From positions 2,996,501 through 3,060,500 of the forward strand of contig NZ_CP121647.1 of the NCBI RefSeq assembly GCF_029714305.1: a DNA stretch of 64,000 nucleotides, in the 5' to 3' direction. Shown piece by piece: positions 17,838 through 28,400 of the stretch; the first letter of the stretch is position 1; the number at the start of each line of letters is the position of its first letter. Position numbers and translations under genes: made by a program. Under the pieces are notes generated by a model. The model made no database searches, was not told where the DNA came from, and was given only the letters and a program-made list of their open reading frames with translations. This DNA comes from Bradyrhizobium sp. CB3481. GTDB taxonomy: Bacteria > Pseudomonadota > Alphaproteobacteria > Rhizobiales > Xanthobacteraceae.

Positions 17838-18362
17838 TTACCAGCTCTGGAACAGAAACAGCGATTCACATTTAATATTCGGGGTTGTACCCGAGCCCCT
17901 ATACAGAAACCTCCGCGGCTCCCAAAAAAAGGGTTTCGGCGGGGGCGGGCAAGTCGCGTACGAGTCCAGGTCTTGCAGACGAGGGATAAACTGGATTTGA
18001 TACTCCTGGGCTAGATCGCGCACGTTGATGCATGCAATTTGGCCACTGGAAAACGGTCCCGCGGAACGGTACACTACATTACCAACCATGACCCTAATAA
18101 ACGCCTCTTTTTCCGCCGTACGATTGCGCACACAAACCTCTTTTAACGGTTTATACAACTTTAATGCTAATGCCGGTTGGGCATGGCACAATAAGCTCAA
18201 TCCGATGCTGAGGATTCCGGCAGCTTGACCCAGCCATCGAGGATACTTCCAGGTATTGCATGCCCGCCGCGCCGCTAAACTGCTTTCACAGAGCTGGGTT
18301 AAGTGGAGTTTGGCCGCGGCATTATTATTGATCAGGTCGATCAGTCGCTGGATCAGCGTCAT
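17838..18362 (-). CDS. Small secreted four-cysteine protein (copy 1), 3' end altered by the IS
   Basis: 174 residues from ATG 18360-18362. A hydrophobic leader ends SLLCHAQPALA, then KEVCVRNRTAEKEAF, QIACINVRDLAQEY, a Cys-Pro run (ATCPPPPKPFFW) and FLYRGSGTTPNIKCESL. A second copy at 28401 shares the four cysteines (EICLRN, VGCIDLR, VPCSPDR, FKCEL) and the YxGSGT.PNxKCE ending. The start is supported by that copy: DNA around the start region is nearly identical in both. The last six residues (FLFQSW) and the TAA stop come from the junction with the IS right end at 17838-17840, so the natural C-terminus was probably trimmed. Family and function unknown; likely periplasmic. Confidence 0.65.
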   Translation of the reverse strand: MTLIQRLIDLINNNAAAKLHLTQLCESSLAARRACNTWKYPRWLGQAAGILSIGLSLLCHAQPALALKLYKPLKEVCVRNRTAEKEAFIRVMVGNVVYRSAGPFSSGQIACINVRDLAQEYQIQFIPRLQDLDSYATCPPPPKPFFWEPRRFLYRGSGTTPNIKCESLFLFQSW

Positions 18363-18890
18363 TTTGGTCTCTGCACTTCGTTGTGAGCGGGAATTAGAGA
18401 ACAGCCGGCGCTGGTGCTCGTTCGCCTCACGTGTCGCAATACGATGGCTCTTACTTCGGCGGCAGTGTCTTTGATCTTTCGTCAGCTGCTGGTATCGCAT
18501 GGCTCTTTGATAGCTCCATTGCAAGGCATTGTGGACGAGGAATCTCGTCACGGTGGATACAGTCTGCATCGTCTGCTCTGGCGTCTCCGATGATCCGATC
18601 GAGAGCTTGTCAGTCTTCTCAGGAGTATCGTTCGTTTTACGCGTTCGCGTCGAGGCAATTGCACAACGCGTGCCACGCGCCGCGCGAAAGAAAAAACCTT
18701 TTGATACAAAGCGCTCATCCGCGTCGGCTATATCGCAAATCCGACATCGTCGCACATCGGACACCGTCAAGCGGCAATGATGTTGTCTGCGGCGGCGCGA
18801 AGCGCACCGCTTGTCTGTGTGCCGTTCACGGCCCTTTGTGATAGAGTGATCCACGCATTCAACGTTTTCTAGTCGAACAATCTAGGGGCG

Positions 18891-19166
18891 TTATATTGCG
18901 ATGCCGCGGCGCGGATTATTAGCCGCCGGCGAGCATGGTGCGGACCGGCCCGCCGCGAACAGCATCGCCGCGAACGCCGGCAGCCAGATACGCTGCTTGA
19001 CGACAGCGCGCTTACACCACGATCCGTCCGACGGACCTGGTACATCAGCACTCCTTCTCTTCAAGTCCCGCCAGTGCTCGGCGAGAGCCCCGACAAACAT
19101 CGCGACGATCAGCAGCAACCTGGCGATCAGTCCGACCGCTACGAATTTGAGGGCGACGAGGCTCAT
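18891..19166 (-). CDS. Small membrane protein of prophage type
   Basis: 91 residues. The N-terminus FVAVGLIARLLLIVAMFVGA is one clear membrane helix, and a second hydrophobic stretch (IWLPAFAAMLFAAGRSAP) follows. It starts two bases after the stop of the coiled-coil gene at 19169, so the two form an operon. Position and shape resemble lysis-cassette proteins in prophage remnants, but no holin or spanin motif can be named. Confidence 0.5.
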   Translation of the reverse strand: MSLVALKFVAVGLIARLLLIVAMFVGALAEHWRDLKRRSADVPGPSDGSWCKRAVVKQRIWLPAFAAMLFAAGRSAPCSPAANNPRRGIAI

Positions 19167-19168
19167 AG

Positions 19169-19567
19169 CTAATGCTCGCCGGCGTTGTTGATTTTCTCGA
19201 TCCGGTCCGACATGCGGTCGAGCCGGCCGGTGATTTCGGGTTTGAGATCCGCGAACCCGCGCTCTACCCGGGCCACGACGGTTTCAAAGCTCCTCTTGCG
19301 GACGAACTCGTCACGCGCCCAGATCTCGATCTGGTAAAGCTTGCTGGAGAGCTGGTCCGCCTTTGCTGTGGCTTCCGCGGCCTGGCGCTTCGCCTCGGCG
19401 ACCGCCTCGGCCGCTAACCGCTTATGTTCGGCGAGCGCGTCGACCGCCGCGGCGACCTTGCTGTTGGCGCTGGTAATACCATCGGATGTCCGGGTCCAGA
19501 GACCGATGCTCGTAGCCAGCGCGCCGATCGCGTCCGCGACCGATCCCCAGGTGACGACACCGTTCAT
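19169..19567 (-). CDS. Coiled-coil protein of prophage type
   Basis: 132 residues from ATG 19565-19567, with a purine-rich GGGGGAAGGA just before it. A short hydrophobic start (TWGSVADAIGALATSIGLW) is followed by a long Ala/Glu/Lys-rich coiled coil (AAVDALAEHKRLAAEAVAEA, KRQAAEATAKADQL) and ends ITGRLDRMSDRIEKINN. It sits between HNH-type fragments and the small membrane gene. Function unknown. Confidence 0.6.
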   Translation of the reverse strand: MNGVVTWGSVADAIGALATSIGLWTRTSDGITSANSKVAAAVDALAEHKRLAAEAVAEAKRQAAEATAKADQLSSKLYQIEIWARDEFVRKRSFETVVARVERGFADLKPEITGRLDRMSDRIEKINNAGEH

Positions 19568-19596
19568 TCCTTCCCCCGGTAGTCTCGCGAACGCCC

Positions 19597-19890
19597 TCAT
19601 ACCAGTCGCGGCCGCCGATGATGCGTGTTGGCCTCGGCGAATGCATCGCGGTTTTGCGCCAGGCGCGCCTTGGGATCATCGCCGGGCCTGACCTGCGGCG
19701 CGTCGATGGGCTGCATCAAGGAATCTGACGCCGGGGCAGCTCCCTTTGCACCACCTTCGGGCTTGATGCGCATCCCGCGCAGCTCATCGTTAGTGATAGC
19801 GCAAGCGCTCTCAAACCTCGCCTTGAGCTGTTCGACATAGATCGCCGTCCCTTCCTTGTCTGCGTTGGCCTGAAGTTCGATCGTCGCGGT
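19597..19890 (-). pseudogene. Partial phage-like small protein
   Basis: The readable part is TATIELQANADKEGTAIYVE, then QLKARFESACAITNDELRGM, ending in a Pro/Asp-rich tail. Real coding sequence begins only after about 19890. The frame upstream overlaps an HNH fragment in another frame and has no plausible start, so the 5' end appears lost. Confidence 0.5.
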
Positions 19891-19904
19891 GCGCAGCCGC
19901 GCAT

Positions 19905-20065
19905 CAGGTCTCAGAACAAATCGCGGTTGCCCTGTGCGGGACGACGTGGTCGACGACCTCGGTGGCAGCGACAACGCCGACCGCCTCGCAACCTAGGCAG
20001 AGCGGATGGCTTGAAGATAGCGGCCGCCTTCTCCCAATGGCGATCATAGCCACGCTCATGTGAGT
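19905..20065 (-). pseudogene. HNH endonuclease fragment (N-terminal half)
   Basis: Frames combined give ERGYDRHWEKAAAIFK, then SHPLCLGCEAVGVVAATEVV and DHVVPHRGNRDLF, the zinc-knuckle and first His of a phage-type HNH nuclease. Two single-base slips interrupt it. It stops just before the usual NWQ.LC..CH half. Confidence 0.65.
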
Positions 20066-20089
20066 TCGCTCGCAATCTACCAAAAGAAA

Positions 20090-20117
20090 GGGCCGCTTGC
20101 GTTGCCACAAGCGGCCC
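20090..20117 (-). terminator. Strong hairpin terminator after the 20139 gene
   Basis: Perfect 10-base arms GGGCCGCTTG / CAAGCGGCCC with an 8-base loop. On the minus strand it is followed by TTTCTTTT. It lies 21 bases beyond the stop of the secreted-protein gene. Confidence 0.8.
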
Positions 20118-20138
20118 GAGCCTAGTTAGCTTGGATGG

Positions 20139-20660
20139 TCAGTTTAGTGCGTCTGGCGTCGGAGCGCTCCGCACGAAGTGCTCGCGGAATTCGATGCGAA
20201 CCCCGTCAGGGAAGCGAACCTTAATCACTGCGTCCAGCTCACCATTTTCATCGAGAGTCAACGTCATCTTCATTGCGCCCTGTCTATCTTTCCATTTGGC
20301 AATCAGGCCCTCATCGTCAGTATCGGAAGGCTGCGCCCAGGTGGACCCAAAAGAGCAGAGCTCCGTGCCCAAGGAACCACATTTGCCCCATGCCTTAACC
20401 AGCGTCCGGCCTGCGCGGTAGCGAATAACCAGGCGTCTGATCTTTGCTTCTGGAAGTTCGTTGTCCCACGTATCTGCGAAATCCTCGTCTGGTCGAGTGT
20501 CAGGCATTGAGTGCCACACATGTGGGAAATCCTCGTCTCGAGTGGCCAAAGTGTACGGCACCGAATTTGCTGGGCTAGTCTGATCGGCAAATGCTGCCCC
20601 GACCAGCGAGAGCGTGGCAAATGCGGAGAAGAGAAGCTGGCGCATGCGCGAAGTAGTCAT
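20139..20660 (-). CDS. Secreted hypothetical protein
   Basis: 173 residues from ATG 20658-20660, with GGAG seven bases upstream. Longer frames upstream look non-coding. A signal peptide (MRQLLFSAFATLSLVGAAFA) is followed by an acidic, Trp-containing region (DEDFADTWDNELPEA), a short middle with two cysteines (AWGKCGSLGTELCSFGS) and a beta-rich end (KMTLTLDENGELDAVIKVRF). I know no family for it. It has its own terminator and looks intact, unlike its neighbours. Confidence 0.65.
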   Translation of the reverse strand: MTTSRMRQLLFSAFATLSLVGAAFADQTSPANSVPYTLATRDEDFPHVWHSMPDTRPDEDFADTWDNELPEAKIRRLVIRYRAGRTLVKAWGKCGSLGTELCSFGSTWAQPSDTDDEGLIAKWKDRQGAMKMTLTLDENGELDAVIKVRFPDGVRIEFREHFVRSAPTPDALN

Positions 20661-20945
20661 TTGTGTCTCCATGTGACCCGTTCTATCGGGCCAGTAAGGA
20701 TTTGCACGCACTAGGCCAAATGAGCTTGAATAGAAAAATGAGCGTTTAGAAGTAGATAGAAGACGCATTGCTCACTGGCTGTGCCGCAAACCCGACAATC
20801 CAGCGTCGCCAACCGCACGCGTCGGGCTCCCTACTCACCGTCTTCTGATCGGAGCGCGGCTTCGTACTTTCGCAGGTGATCGCTTATTGCATCAGCGACC
20901 TTAGGCCCACCAGCTTGTTAATTGGCGAGCACTGGTATCGACGAC

Positions 20946-21183
20946 CAAGGATACCGACGTCGAGATTGGGTCGACCCGAAGACTTCCGCAATGCGCCGAG
21001 ACAAGGTCGAGCTGTTGCGCCATCTGCCGCTGGCAGAAAGTGGACATCCCTGTGCTCGTGGTCTATGGCCTCATCGGCCGATACACGATGGCCGACTCTG
21101 CAGTCCGCTCGTTCACTGACCCGCAGTCTAGTGGGAGAGGATTGGACCTCTGGCTGATCGACTGGGGAAACCTGGCACACTGA
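20946..21183 (+). pseudogene. phaC: Relic of PHA synthase (phaC), N-terminal part
   Basis: One frame reads RDWVDPKTSAMRRDKVELLR and HLPLAES. The next frame continues VDIPVLVVYGLIGRYTMADS, then GLDLWLIDWGN and a stop at 21181-21183. This matches the start of class III-like poly(3-hydroxyalkanoate) synthases (DKV.LYRY, then VP.L..YAL.NR.Y..DL, then G.DVYLIDWG). The catalytic Cys region and everything after is missing. The join lies at about 21038. Confidence 0.65.
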
Positions 21184-21371
21184 GCGGTCGCTCTCCATCG
21201 ATGATGATGTCGATGACTTGGCCAGCCATGTCGTACGATCGGCAGCAGCGATGGCAGAAGAAGCGCTGCTCGCGCCGGTACGAAATCGGTTTTATGAGGC
21301 AGTTAGGGCAATGTTCTTTGGCGTCAAGCTTCGTCCGCTTACCCGTCTCACCGTGGCCGCATCATGCCGCC

Positions 21372-21794
21372 TTAGAACGCGCTCTCGAGCGAACGTTCGG
21401 GGGCCCGCTTGATTTGCCGCTCGAGCCTCGCCCTGAAAGCCGGATGGCCGTAGATCGTACCGCCGACCTGCCACATTGCCGTTTCTTTTCGGAATCGCCG
21501 CCGAACCGCTTGACCAGTTTCTTGGGGATCCGCGGCGATCGATGTCGAGAGACCGACAAAAGGCGCTCGGTCGTTTCCTTGAGCGCTGAGCCGCTCCATA
21601 GCAGGCTCGCCCGCGACCAGCGACTCCGGCTCTTCGTCGGCCCACTCCAAGAACGGATTCCCCTCCACCTCCTGCGCCACGTGGGCAGAGAGATCCATGT
21701 TGGACATTTGCAGCAGCTTCATCGCCTGGATCTGCTGCGGCGTCATCACCAGCAACTGCGACTGGCGGTGCTCTAATCCCTGGTTCGGTCTCAT
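21372..21794 (-). pseudogene. rpoN: Truncated sigma-54 (rpoN) with region I only
   Basis: The first 50 residues are sigma-54 region I: LEHRQSQLLVMTPQQIQAMK, then LLQMSNMDLSAHVAQEVEGN and PFLEWADEEPESL. After about residue 90 the similarity ends (RRRFRKETAMWQVGGTIYGH) and the ORF stops at 140 residues. The core-binding and DNA-binding domains, including the RpoN box, are absent. It cannot be a working sigma factor. It may still be translated. Confidence 0.75.
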
Positions 21795-22250
21795 GACAGG
21801 TGATCCCTAAAAATTGCCACTGGGCGGCAAAGCAAATCATCTCGCGGACGAGATCGGCGTTCGGCGCCTTCGCCGAAGGCGCATACGTTCGACGCAGGTC
21901 GCGGGCTGGGATTCCGTGAGGGGGCTGACCGCGCAGCCAGCCTCTACCTTGATGCTGAGCCGGGGATCCCATGGGCACCGGCATTTTTGCTCCTCGAGAT
22001 TTTGTTCTCGGAAATGTTTCTCTCCAAAGTTACCGGTAACTCTTGCGCGAGCTGTGCTCTCTGTTGAATGTAGCAAGCCGCATGCAACGCCCCCTAAGAC
22101 GCGTTTAAGGGTCTGATTTTACTTCGAGACCGGACACAAGTCGCGGGTCGCGCCGGCAGGGAAATGGCGGAATTGGCAGCAAGCAATTTCTGAGAGAGCC
22201 ACGTCCGTGCAAAGCGCAACAAGCGGATGGTTGGGATCCCGGTAAAGATC

Positions 22251-23645
<1,395 letters not shown>

Positions 23646-23689
23646 CTAGCAATAAACGGGCCGCGCACCGCGGAAGTAGAACATCAGTG

Positions 23690-23895
23690 AAAACAGTAAG
23701 CTCACTGGACGCGTTGTCGGCTTCCGGACACACTTGTCGAACTGGAACAAGTTCTGCCTCAGCACGCTCCAGAGCTTCTGCGCCGAGTGTCACAACAGCG
23801 AAAAGAAACGCATCGAGGCGCGCGGCTACGGCAACGCTGTCGACGATGACGGCTGGCGGACCGACCCGAAGCATCCGGCAAACAGGAGGAGATGA
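23690..23895 (+). pseudogene. HNH endonuclease fragment (C-terminal half)
   Basis: Reads GRVVGFRTHLSNWNKFCLST, then LQSFCAECHNSEKKRIEARG and YGNAVDDDGWRTDPKHPANR, ending at TGA 23893-23895. The C..CH...K and the DGWP.DP.HPANR tail are typical of HNH proteins in alphaproteobacterial prophages. The N-terminal zinc-knuckle half is missing upstream. Confidence 0.65.
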
Positions 23896-24213
23896 TGCCG
23901 CTTAACGTGCCCAACGGCCAGGTGATCGCGCAAGGCGAGTCGCTGTCGGACGGCCTCGACTGCTCGCATGCCGACCTCGTGCGGCTCACCATGCCAGCGG
24001 AATGGACGCCAGCAAACCTGATATTTCAGATTCAAGCGATGGCAATGGCTATGACGACCTCTACGCGTCCGACGGCAGGGAAGTCACGGTGGTGGTGGTC
24101 CCCGGGGCCGCTGTCGTGTCGCGCATCTCGGCGACTGTTTGAAAGCGATTGCCTTCCTCCAGGTTCGCTCGGGGGCGCGGGAATATTCGGTGCCACAGGA
24201 AGTCCGGCGGTAG
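23895..24213 (+). pseudogene. Phage structural-type protein, frameshifted
   Basis: MPLNVPNGQVIAQGESLSDG, then LVRLTMPAEWTPANL in the first frame. After a slip near 24033 the sequence continues SSDGNGYDDLYASDGREVTV and VVVPGAAVVSRISATV. A second break near 24139 leads to KAIAFLQVRSGAREYSVPQE. The MPAEWTPA, DL.D..G.EV and LQVRSG blocks match a small phage-associated protein I have seen in Bradyrhizobium prophages. It overlaps the HNH stop codon. Confidence 0.6.
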
Positions 24214-24273
24214 TTCGCTCTCGCGGTGTCGAGCGGCAATCTGGCTGAAACCCAGCCGACAGGAGAATGAGGT

Positions 24274-24696
24274 GTGCCGATTCTGCAATGGCGTTGCGCG
24301 CACGGTGATGCACCAGCTCAAACGCTTTCGTGCGCCGAAACAGTCGCCATTGCGCCGCTCGACGACAGCGTCGACAGCAACATCGTCCGTATCTCCGGCT
24401 GCGGCACCATCGCCTGGTTCGGCGACGGCCCGGCGATCACCAAGCGTATCATCTTCGGGCCGGGCATCGTTGTCGTACATAACCCGCCGAGGCTCGAGCT
24501 TCTGACCGATGCCGACCGCCACATCAGCGCGCTGTCGATCGGGATCTACTCCTGCCAGGGCAGCGGCAACTGGCTCGAGATTCATTTCACGTCGACCGGT
24601 GCCGCCGAGCTGTCGCGGCGCATCGATGCCATGGAGCAGCGGCTCGCCACCATTGAACGGCGGCTACGAATAACCCCCGAGCTGGGCGGCGGTTGA
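24274..24696 (+). CDS. Phage-associated protein with C-terminal coiled coil
   Basis: 140 residues from GTG 24274. A beta-rich body (NIVRISGCGTIAWFGDGPAI, GPGIVVVHNPPRLELLTDAD) ends in a coiled coil (SRRIDAMEQRLATIERRL). The HNPPRL.LLT..D.. block is typical of tail- or capsid-associated proteins in prophages. It follows the frameshifted gene and is probably the last intact member of a prophage fragment. Confidence 0.55.
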   Translation: MPILQWRCAHGDAPAQTLSCAETVAIAPLDDSVDSNIVRISGCGTIAWFGDGPAITKRIIFGPGIVVVHNPPRLELLTDADRHISALSIGIYSCQGSGNWLEIHFTSTGAAELSRRIDAMEQRLATIERRLRITPELGGG

Positions 24697-25105
24697 CTGC
24701 TCTGCCGCAACCGTGCGGCAGACGCCGCCCGCGCCGGGGCTGATGACCCAACACGTCGACCGAAGGCTCACCTGCAAATCGCGGGAGGGACTAGCCTAGT
24801 CATGCCAATCAAACCGCAGAGGGCGAAAGCCCGAGCGATTTCACGGCGCGCTGCGTGCCCGACATGATGGGCGACGGCGATCGACCGCGCGACCAGGCTG
24901 CGGCGGCCTACCAGCAAATCTGGCGTGACGAGCAGTTGATCGGCGCAGTGATCAGTTGGCGAAACGTCATCGGATCGCGGCAGTCGCCGCATATCAGGAG
25001 GTGATCGCCCAATTGCCGGATGCCGTTCGGCTTGGTCTGCGGGTTCTGTGGGATTGCGGGATTATATCGGCTTGGTGTCCTCGATGTTGTCGTTCATGGC
25101 GAGGA
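24697..25105. other. Intergenic region, no gene recognised
   Basis: Short decayed reading frames only. No motif or site can be supported. Confidence 0.4.
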
Positions 25106-25440
25106 TCATCGCGATGTCGTCTCGGGGAAGCCGAGCACGTCGAGGTCGGTGGTCTGCAAATAATCCAGTTCTTCGCGCAGAAGATCGGCGTCCCAGCCGG
25201 CATCAAGCGCGAGCTGATTGTCGGCGATCAAATAAGCGCGCTTCTCGGCTTCAGCCCAGCCAGCGGTGACCATGACGGGCACCGTCGGCAGGTTCAGCGT
25301 CTCGGCGGCGAGCAGGCTGCCATGGCCGGCGATGATCAGGCTGGCCTCATCAACAAGAATTGTGAAACCGAAACGCGTGGAGGCGGTCAATGCCCTGCGC
25401 GCAGATCTGGCCGAATTGGGCATCATCGCCACGGCCGGCC
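25106..25440 (-). pseudogene. ParB-like nuclease domain fragment
   Basis: Minus-strand frames join as DDAQFGQICAQGIDRLHAF, then RFGFTILVDEASLIIAGHGS, LLAAETLNLPTVPVMVTAGW and AEAEKRAYLIADNQLALDAG, ending DLDVLGFPETTSR. The GFT.P.LVDE...IAGHGR and KRAY.IADN.LA blocks define the ParB/Srx N-terminal domain of phage-type methylase/ParB fusions. The methylase half is absent and one frameshift is present. Confidence 0.7.
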
Positions 25441-26112
25441 TGGCAAACGTTGAGGCGCTGGTCGCGATCGCGCGGGACGAGGCAGATGCTCGCCTGTCTA
25501 GAGCGGCGCCCTGGGCTATTGCCGATGCGATCCAAGCTGCAGCCGACCAGATCGACAGGCTCGAAGCGCGCAATCTTCGTGGAGCTCAAGCGCGACGAGG
25601 ACATGCGGCGGCTGACCGTCATCACCAGGACCGAACGCGGCGTCTGTTGATGCGCGGTGATGTAGGGTTCGCGACAAACTTGCTGGTTGGCAACACCGCT
25701 TTGCGGTGCTGTAGGGTTTTCAACACCGCTCTGCTGAGCTGTGCGCGCACGCTACTTCCAAACGCGCCCATTTTGCCCCTGACAGGCAGTGGCATGGCGG
25801 TTGCTAAGCTTGGCCCAACACCGTCAACATGAAGGACATGGAAAGCAGTTATGACCGCTCGAATGGATGAACTTGTCCAGACCTGGTGCCGCTCTGATGT
25901 CACTCATCAGCCCCGAGGCACGGTCCAAGAACCGCGCCTCACCTCGCGGCTCGCCGCCTGCGATGCTGCAACGACGCGCGGCAACTTCCTCGGCAGAGAT
26001 GCCTCCGGTCCCGCTGCAGAGGGCGAACCGATTTTCAAGGACCCGAGAAATCTGGCGACGGCGATCGCGTCGATTCTCAGCGAACCCGAGCAAGATCACA
26101 ACCGAGCGTGCC
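25441..26112. other. Decayed DNA before grxC
   Basis: No convincing gene. A small hairpin with arms CACCGC / GCGGTG at 25694-25708 lies inside a locally repeated CAACACCGCT sequence. It has no T-tract. Confidence 0.4.
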
Positions 26113-26394
26113 ATGACCGCTGCAATTGAAATCTACACCCGCCCGGGCTGCGGTTACTGCAGCGCGGCCAAGTCGCTGCTGACCCGCAAGAAGGCGGCCT
26201 TCACCGAATTCAACATTGCCAGCGATGCGGCCTATCGCGACGAGATGTACAAGCGGGCTGGCGCACGTTCGACCTTTCCGCAGATCTTCATCGGCAACAC
26301 CCATGTCGGCGGTTGCGACGAACTCTATGCGCTCGACCGCGAGGGCAAGCTCGATGATCTCTTAGCGAAGGCGTGGCCTGATGAGGGGCGATAG
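26113..26394 (+). CDS. grxC: Glutaredoxin 3
   Basis: 93 residues from ATG 26113. The redox site CGYC is at residues 13-16 (YTRPGCGYCSAAKSLL), followed by FPQIFIGNTHVGGCDELYAL, the glutathione-binding TFPQIFI and GG.D motifs of GrxC. It reduces protein disulfides and glutathione mixed disulfides. A longer upstream frame is non-coding. In related genomes I recall a comF-grxC-nitrilase order. Here comF is not recognisable and the nitrilase behind it is broken, so grxC survives in a decayed operon. Confidence 0.93.
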   Translation: MTAAIEIYTRPGCGYCSAAKSLLTRKKAAFTEFNIASDAAYRDEMYKRAGARSTFPQIFIGNTHVGGCDELYALDREGKLDDLLAKAWPDEGR

Positions 26395-26823
26395 CACCTT
26401 CACCGCCGCTATGGTACAGATGCGCACCTCGCTTCTGCCGGAGCCGAGCCTCGAGTAGGGCATCAAGCTGGTGCGCGAGGCGGCGGAAGGCGCGGACTAT
26501 GTGCTCACGCCCGAAGTGAGCAACATGATGCAGTTGAAACGCAAGGCGCTGTTCGAGCACTTGGCGACCGCAGAGGACCAAGTCGCTGAAGGCCTATCGC
26601 GCGCTCGCAGCCGAATTTACATCTTCATATCGGCTCGCTCGCGCTGCGTTTCTCGCCGGAGGAGGCGTTCAACCGCTCCTTCCTGATCGGCCCCGACGGC
26701 AACCTGCTCGCCAGCGAGCCGGGCGTGTTCCTGGCCGAGATCGATCCGGCCAACGTCGAGACCGCGCGCAGGGCTCGCTGCAGCACGGCCGCCGCTTCAC
26801 GGTCGCCGACAGCGGTGAAGTAG
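26381..26823 (+). pseudogene. Carbon-nitrogen hydrolase (nitrilase family) relic
   Basis: Overlaps the end of grxC by 14 bases, as in intact operons. Readable pieces are FTAAMVQMRTSLLPEPSLE, a stop, then KLVREAAEGADYVLTPEVSN, KSLKAYRALAAEF, FNRSFLIGPDGNLLA and, after a gap, LAEIDPANVETARR near the end. An in-frame stop, several frameshifts and a large internal deletion (the catalytic Lys and Cys region is gone) make it non-functional. Confidence 0.8.
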
Positions 26824-27002
26824 TTACCACTAACACACGACAAGGACCGCATTCGCGTCGAATAAGGAGTTAACACCGCCGAGGGTGAGTCCGTTCACGA
26901 TTCCAAACAGCTCCCACCCGCCTAATTCCTTTCAATTACCCATAATTTTTGCCTCGACCGCGGCTCCCAGACCGATGGTCAGCCGCGATAGTCCGCGCCA
27001 GA

Positions 27003-28269
27003 TCACGCTATTTCCTGGAGGCGGATCATTGGCTCGGCCAAGTATCCTCCGAGGCGCGCGATCTCGACGACATAGTGCAAGAGCGTGCCTCGTCGAGAGC
27101 GATCGCCACCTCTGTCTTTCACCAAATGATCAAGAAGCCTGATTTCCGGATCCGTCAACGCCATCTGCGGTAGGGCACTCAGCGAGGAACGAATAAGCAT
27201 CGTCATCCAGAAGACGCGCCAACTCACAATGCAGAAAACCGCGATCAAAATGACCAGACGCTGAGGTTCGCAATTTAGACTCCTCCGCCTTGCAGCCCGA
27301 TTTGAGGATCTTATGGAAGACCTCGATCTTCCACCTCAACGCGTACCATTCGATCTTCTTGATGACGTCCTTGCGCTATTGGACCGGGAGATCGGTAAGG
27401 AGCTTCCACTCGATCTTCTTTCGCCGCTTCGGCCTTCCCCGCTCTTGAGCATGGATCACGGTCAAAGTGAGTGCGGGATGTTTCTTCTGCTTGCCGATCG
27501 GCGGCAGAATTCGAAGCTTGCGGAAACGAATTTCGAGAAGCGCTTCATATTGTATGATTGCCGTCCCCGGCAAGCCGATCAACACAAGTTCGCACCAGAA
27601 AATGCGTTCCAAGCTTCTCGGCCAGGCAAAACAGCTCATAGATGTCGCTCTCGCGATCACGAATATGAACGCATCGTTCAGGGGCAGCGAGAAGGTCGGT
27701 CGATTGGCGTAAATTCTCCAGCCAGCGGATGCTCTCTTTCTGCTCGATCGGAACACGTGTCGGATTGATCTTTCGCTTCAGCGCCGTCGTCCCCTTGAAC
27801 TTTTTGCGTGTCCAGAACTTGATTGCCGCCAGTCCGAGCGGAAGCCCCGCGGTCGTTACGGCGAGGCTCGAATGCATCAGGATGCCGCACTGCGTGCGGC
27901 CCGCCGTCTTGCCCGTAAAGCCAATCAGATCCGGCTTCTCGCGCTTGAAGCTGAATTCCGTCGTGTCATGTTACGCGCCCGCGCGTCGCCTCGAAATGAC
28001 CACAAAGAATATCCGCCTCGTTGATCCGTTCGTTGGAGAAGAAGCGATAGGCGGCCTTCGTGTTGGTCCAGTCCTGACAAACCAGCGGGATGCTTTGACC
28101 CATGTCGCTCCCCCACTTGTGCGAGCAATTTGCAGAACCGGCGGCCAAGCCGCTCATCCTTAAACTCGCATCCCGCAGCTTCCCGATCAACCCACGTCTC
28201 GATACCGGTCGTCAATCGCTGAGCACGCGTCCCCGCGCGTTCCTTCATCAAGCCCATCGAGCACCCCAT
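27003..28269 (-). mobile_element. Degenerate IS4-family (Tn5-like) transposase
   Basis: Minus-strand pieces in shifting frames are WVDREAAGCEFKDERLGRRF, SIPLVCQDWTNTKAAYRFFS, LIGFTGKTAGRTQCGILMHS, RESDIYELFCLAEKLGTHFL, LRWKIEVFHKILKSGCKAEE and CIVSWRVFWMTMLIR. The WA.TKAAYRF, RE.DIYELF and W.IE.FHK..KSGC blocks (YREK-type catalytic region) mark the IS4/Tn5 group. At least four frameshifts are present. Terminal repeats were not identified. Confidence 0.82.
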
Positions 28270-28400
28270 GACTCCGAATCAGGTGCTCAACAATGAATCA
28301 CAACAGATTCTGCCGGTTCAAGATTTTGCCCGCGGCGCGACGTTCAAACCCCGATGTCAAATGTGGGTAATTGAAAGGCCTAATTCCCACTTACAACGAA

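Larger units (their letters stand above)
13948..17840 (+). mobile_element. IS3-family insertion sequence split by a recombinase element
   Basis: The ends are imperfect inverted repeats: TAAGTGGAGTTTCTGCC at the left and, read inward from the right, TAAGTGGAGCGTCTGCC. Removing the 2682-base insert (between the two TACAA copies at 15049 and 17731) leaves about 1.21 kb, the normal size for an IS3 element, with orfA and orfB in the usual overlapping arrangement. No flanking target duplication is visible (left flank GGGCGA, right flank CCAGCT), so the IS may have been rearranged since it arrived. Both transposase genes are damaged. Confidence 0.85.

Noticed and set aside
21184..21357. Minus-strand frame with CPNC and CHRCC, possible zinc ribbon
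   Set aside because: No start codon after the upstream stop and no known family; could be a scrap but is not supportable as a gene.
25694..25708. Hairpin CACCGC/GCGGTG as a terminator
   Set aside because: Short stem, no following T-run and no gene ending beside it.
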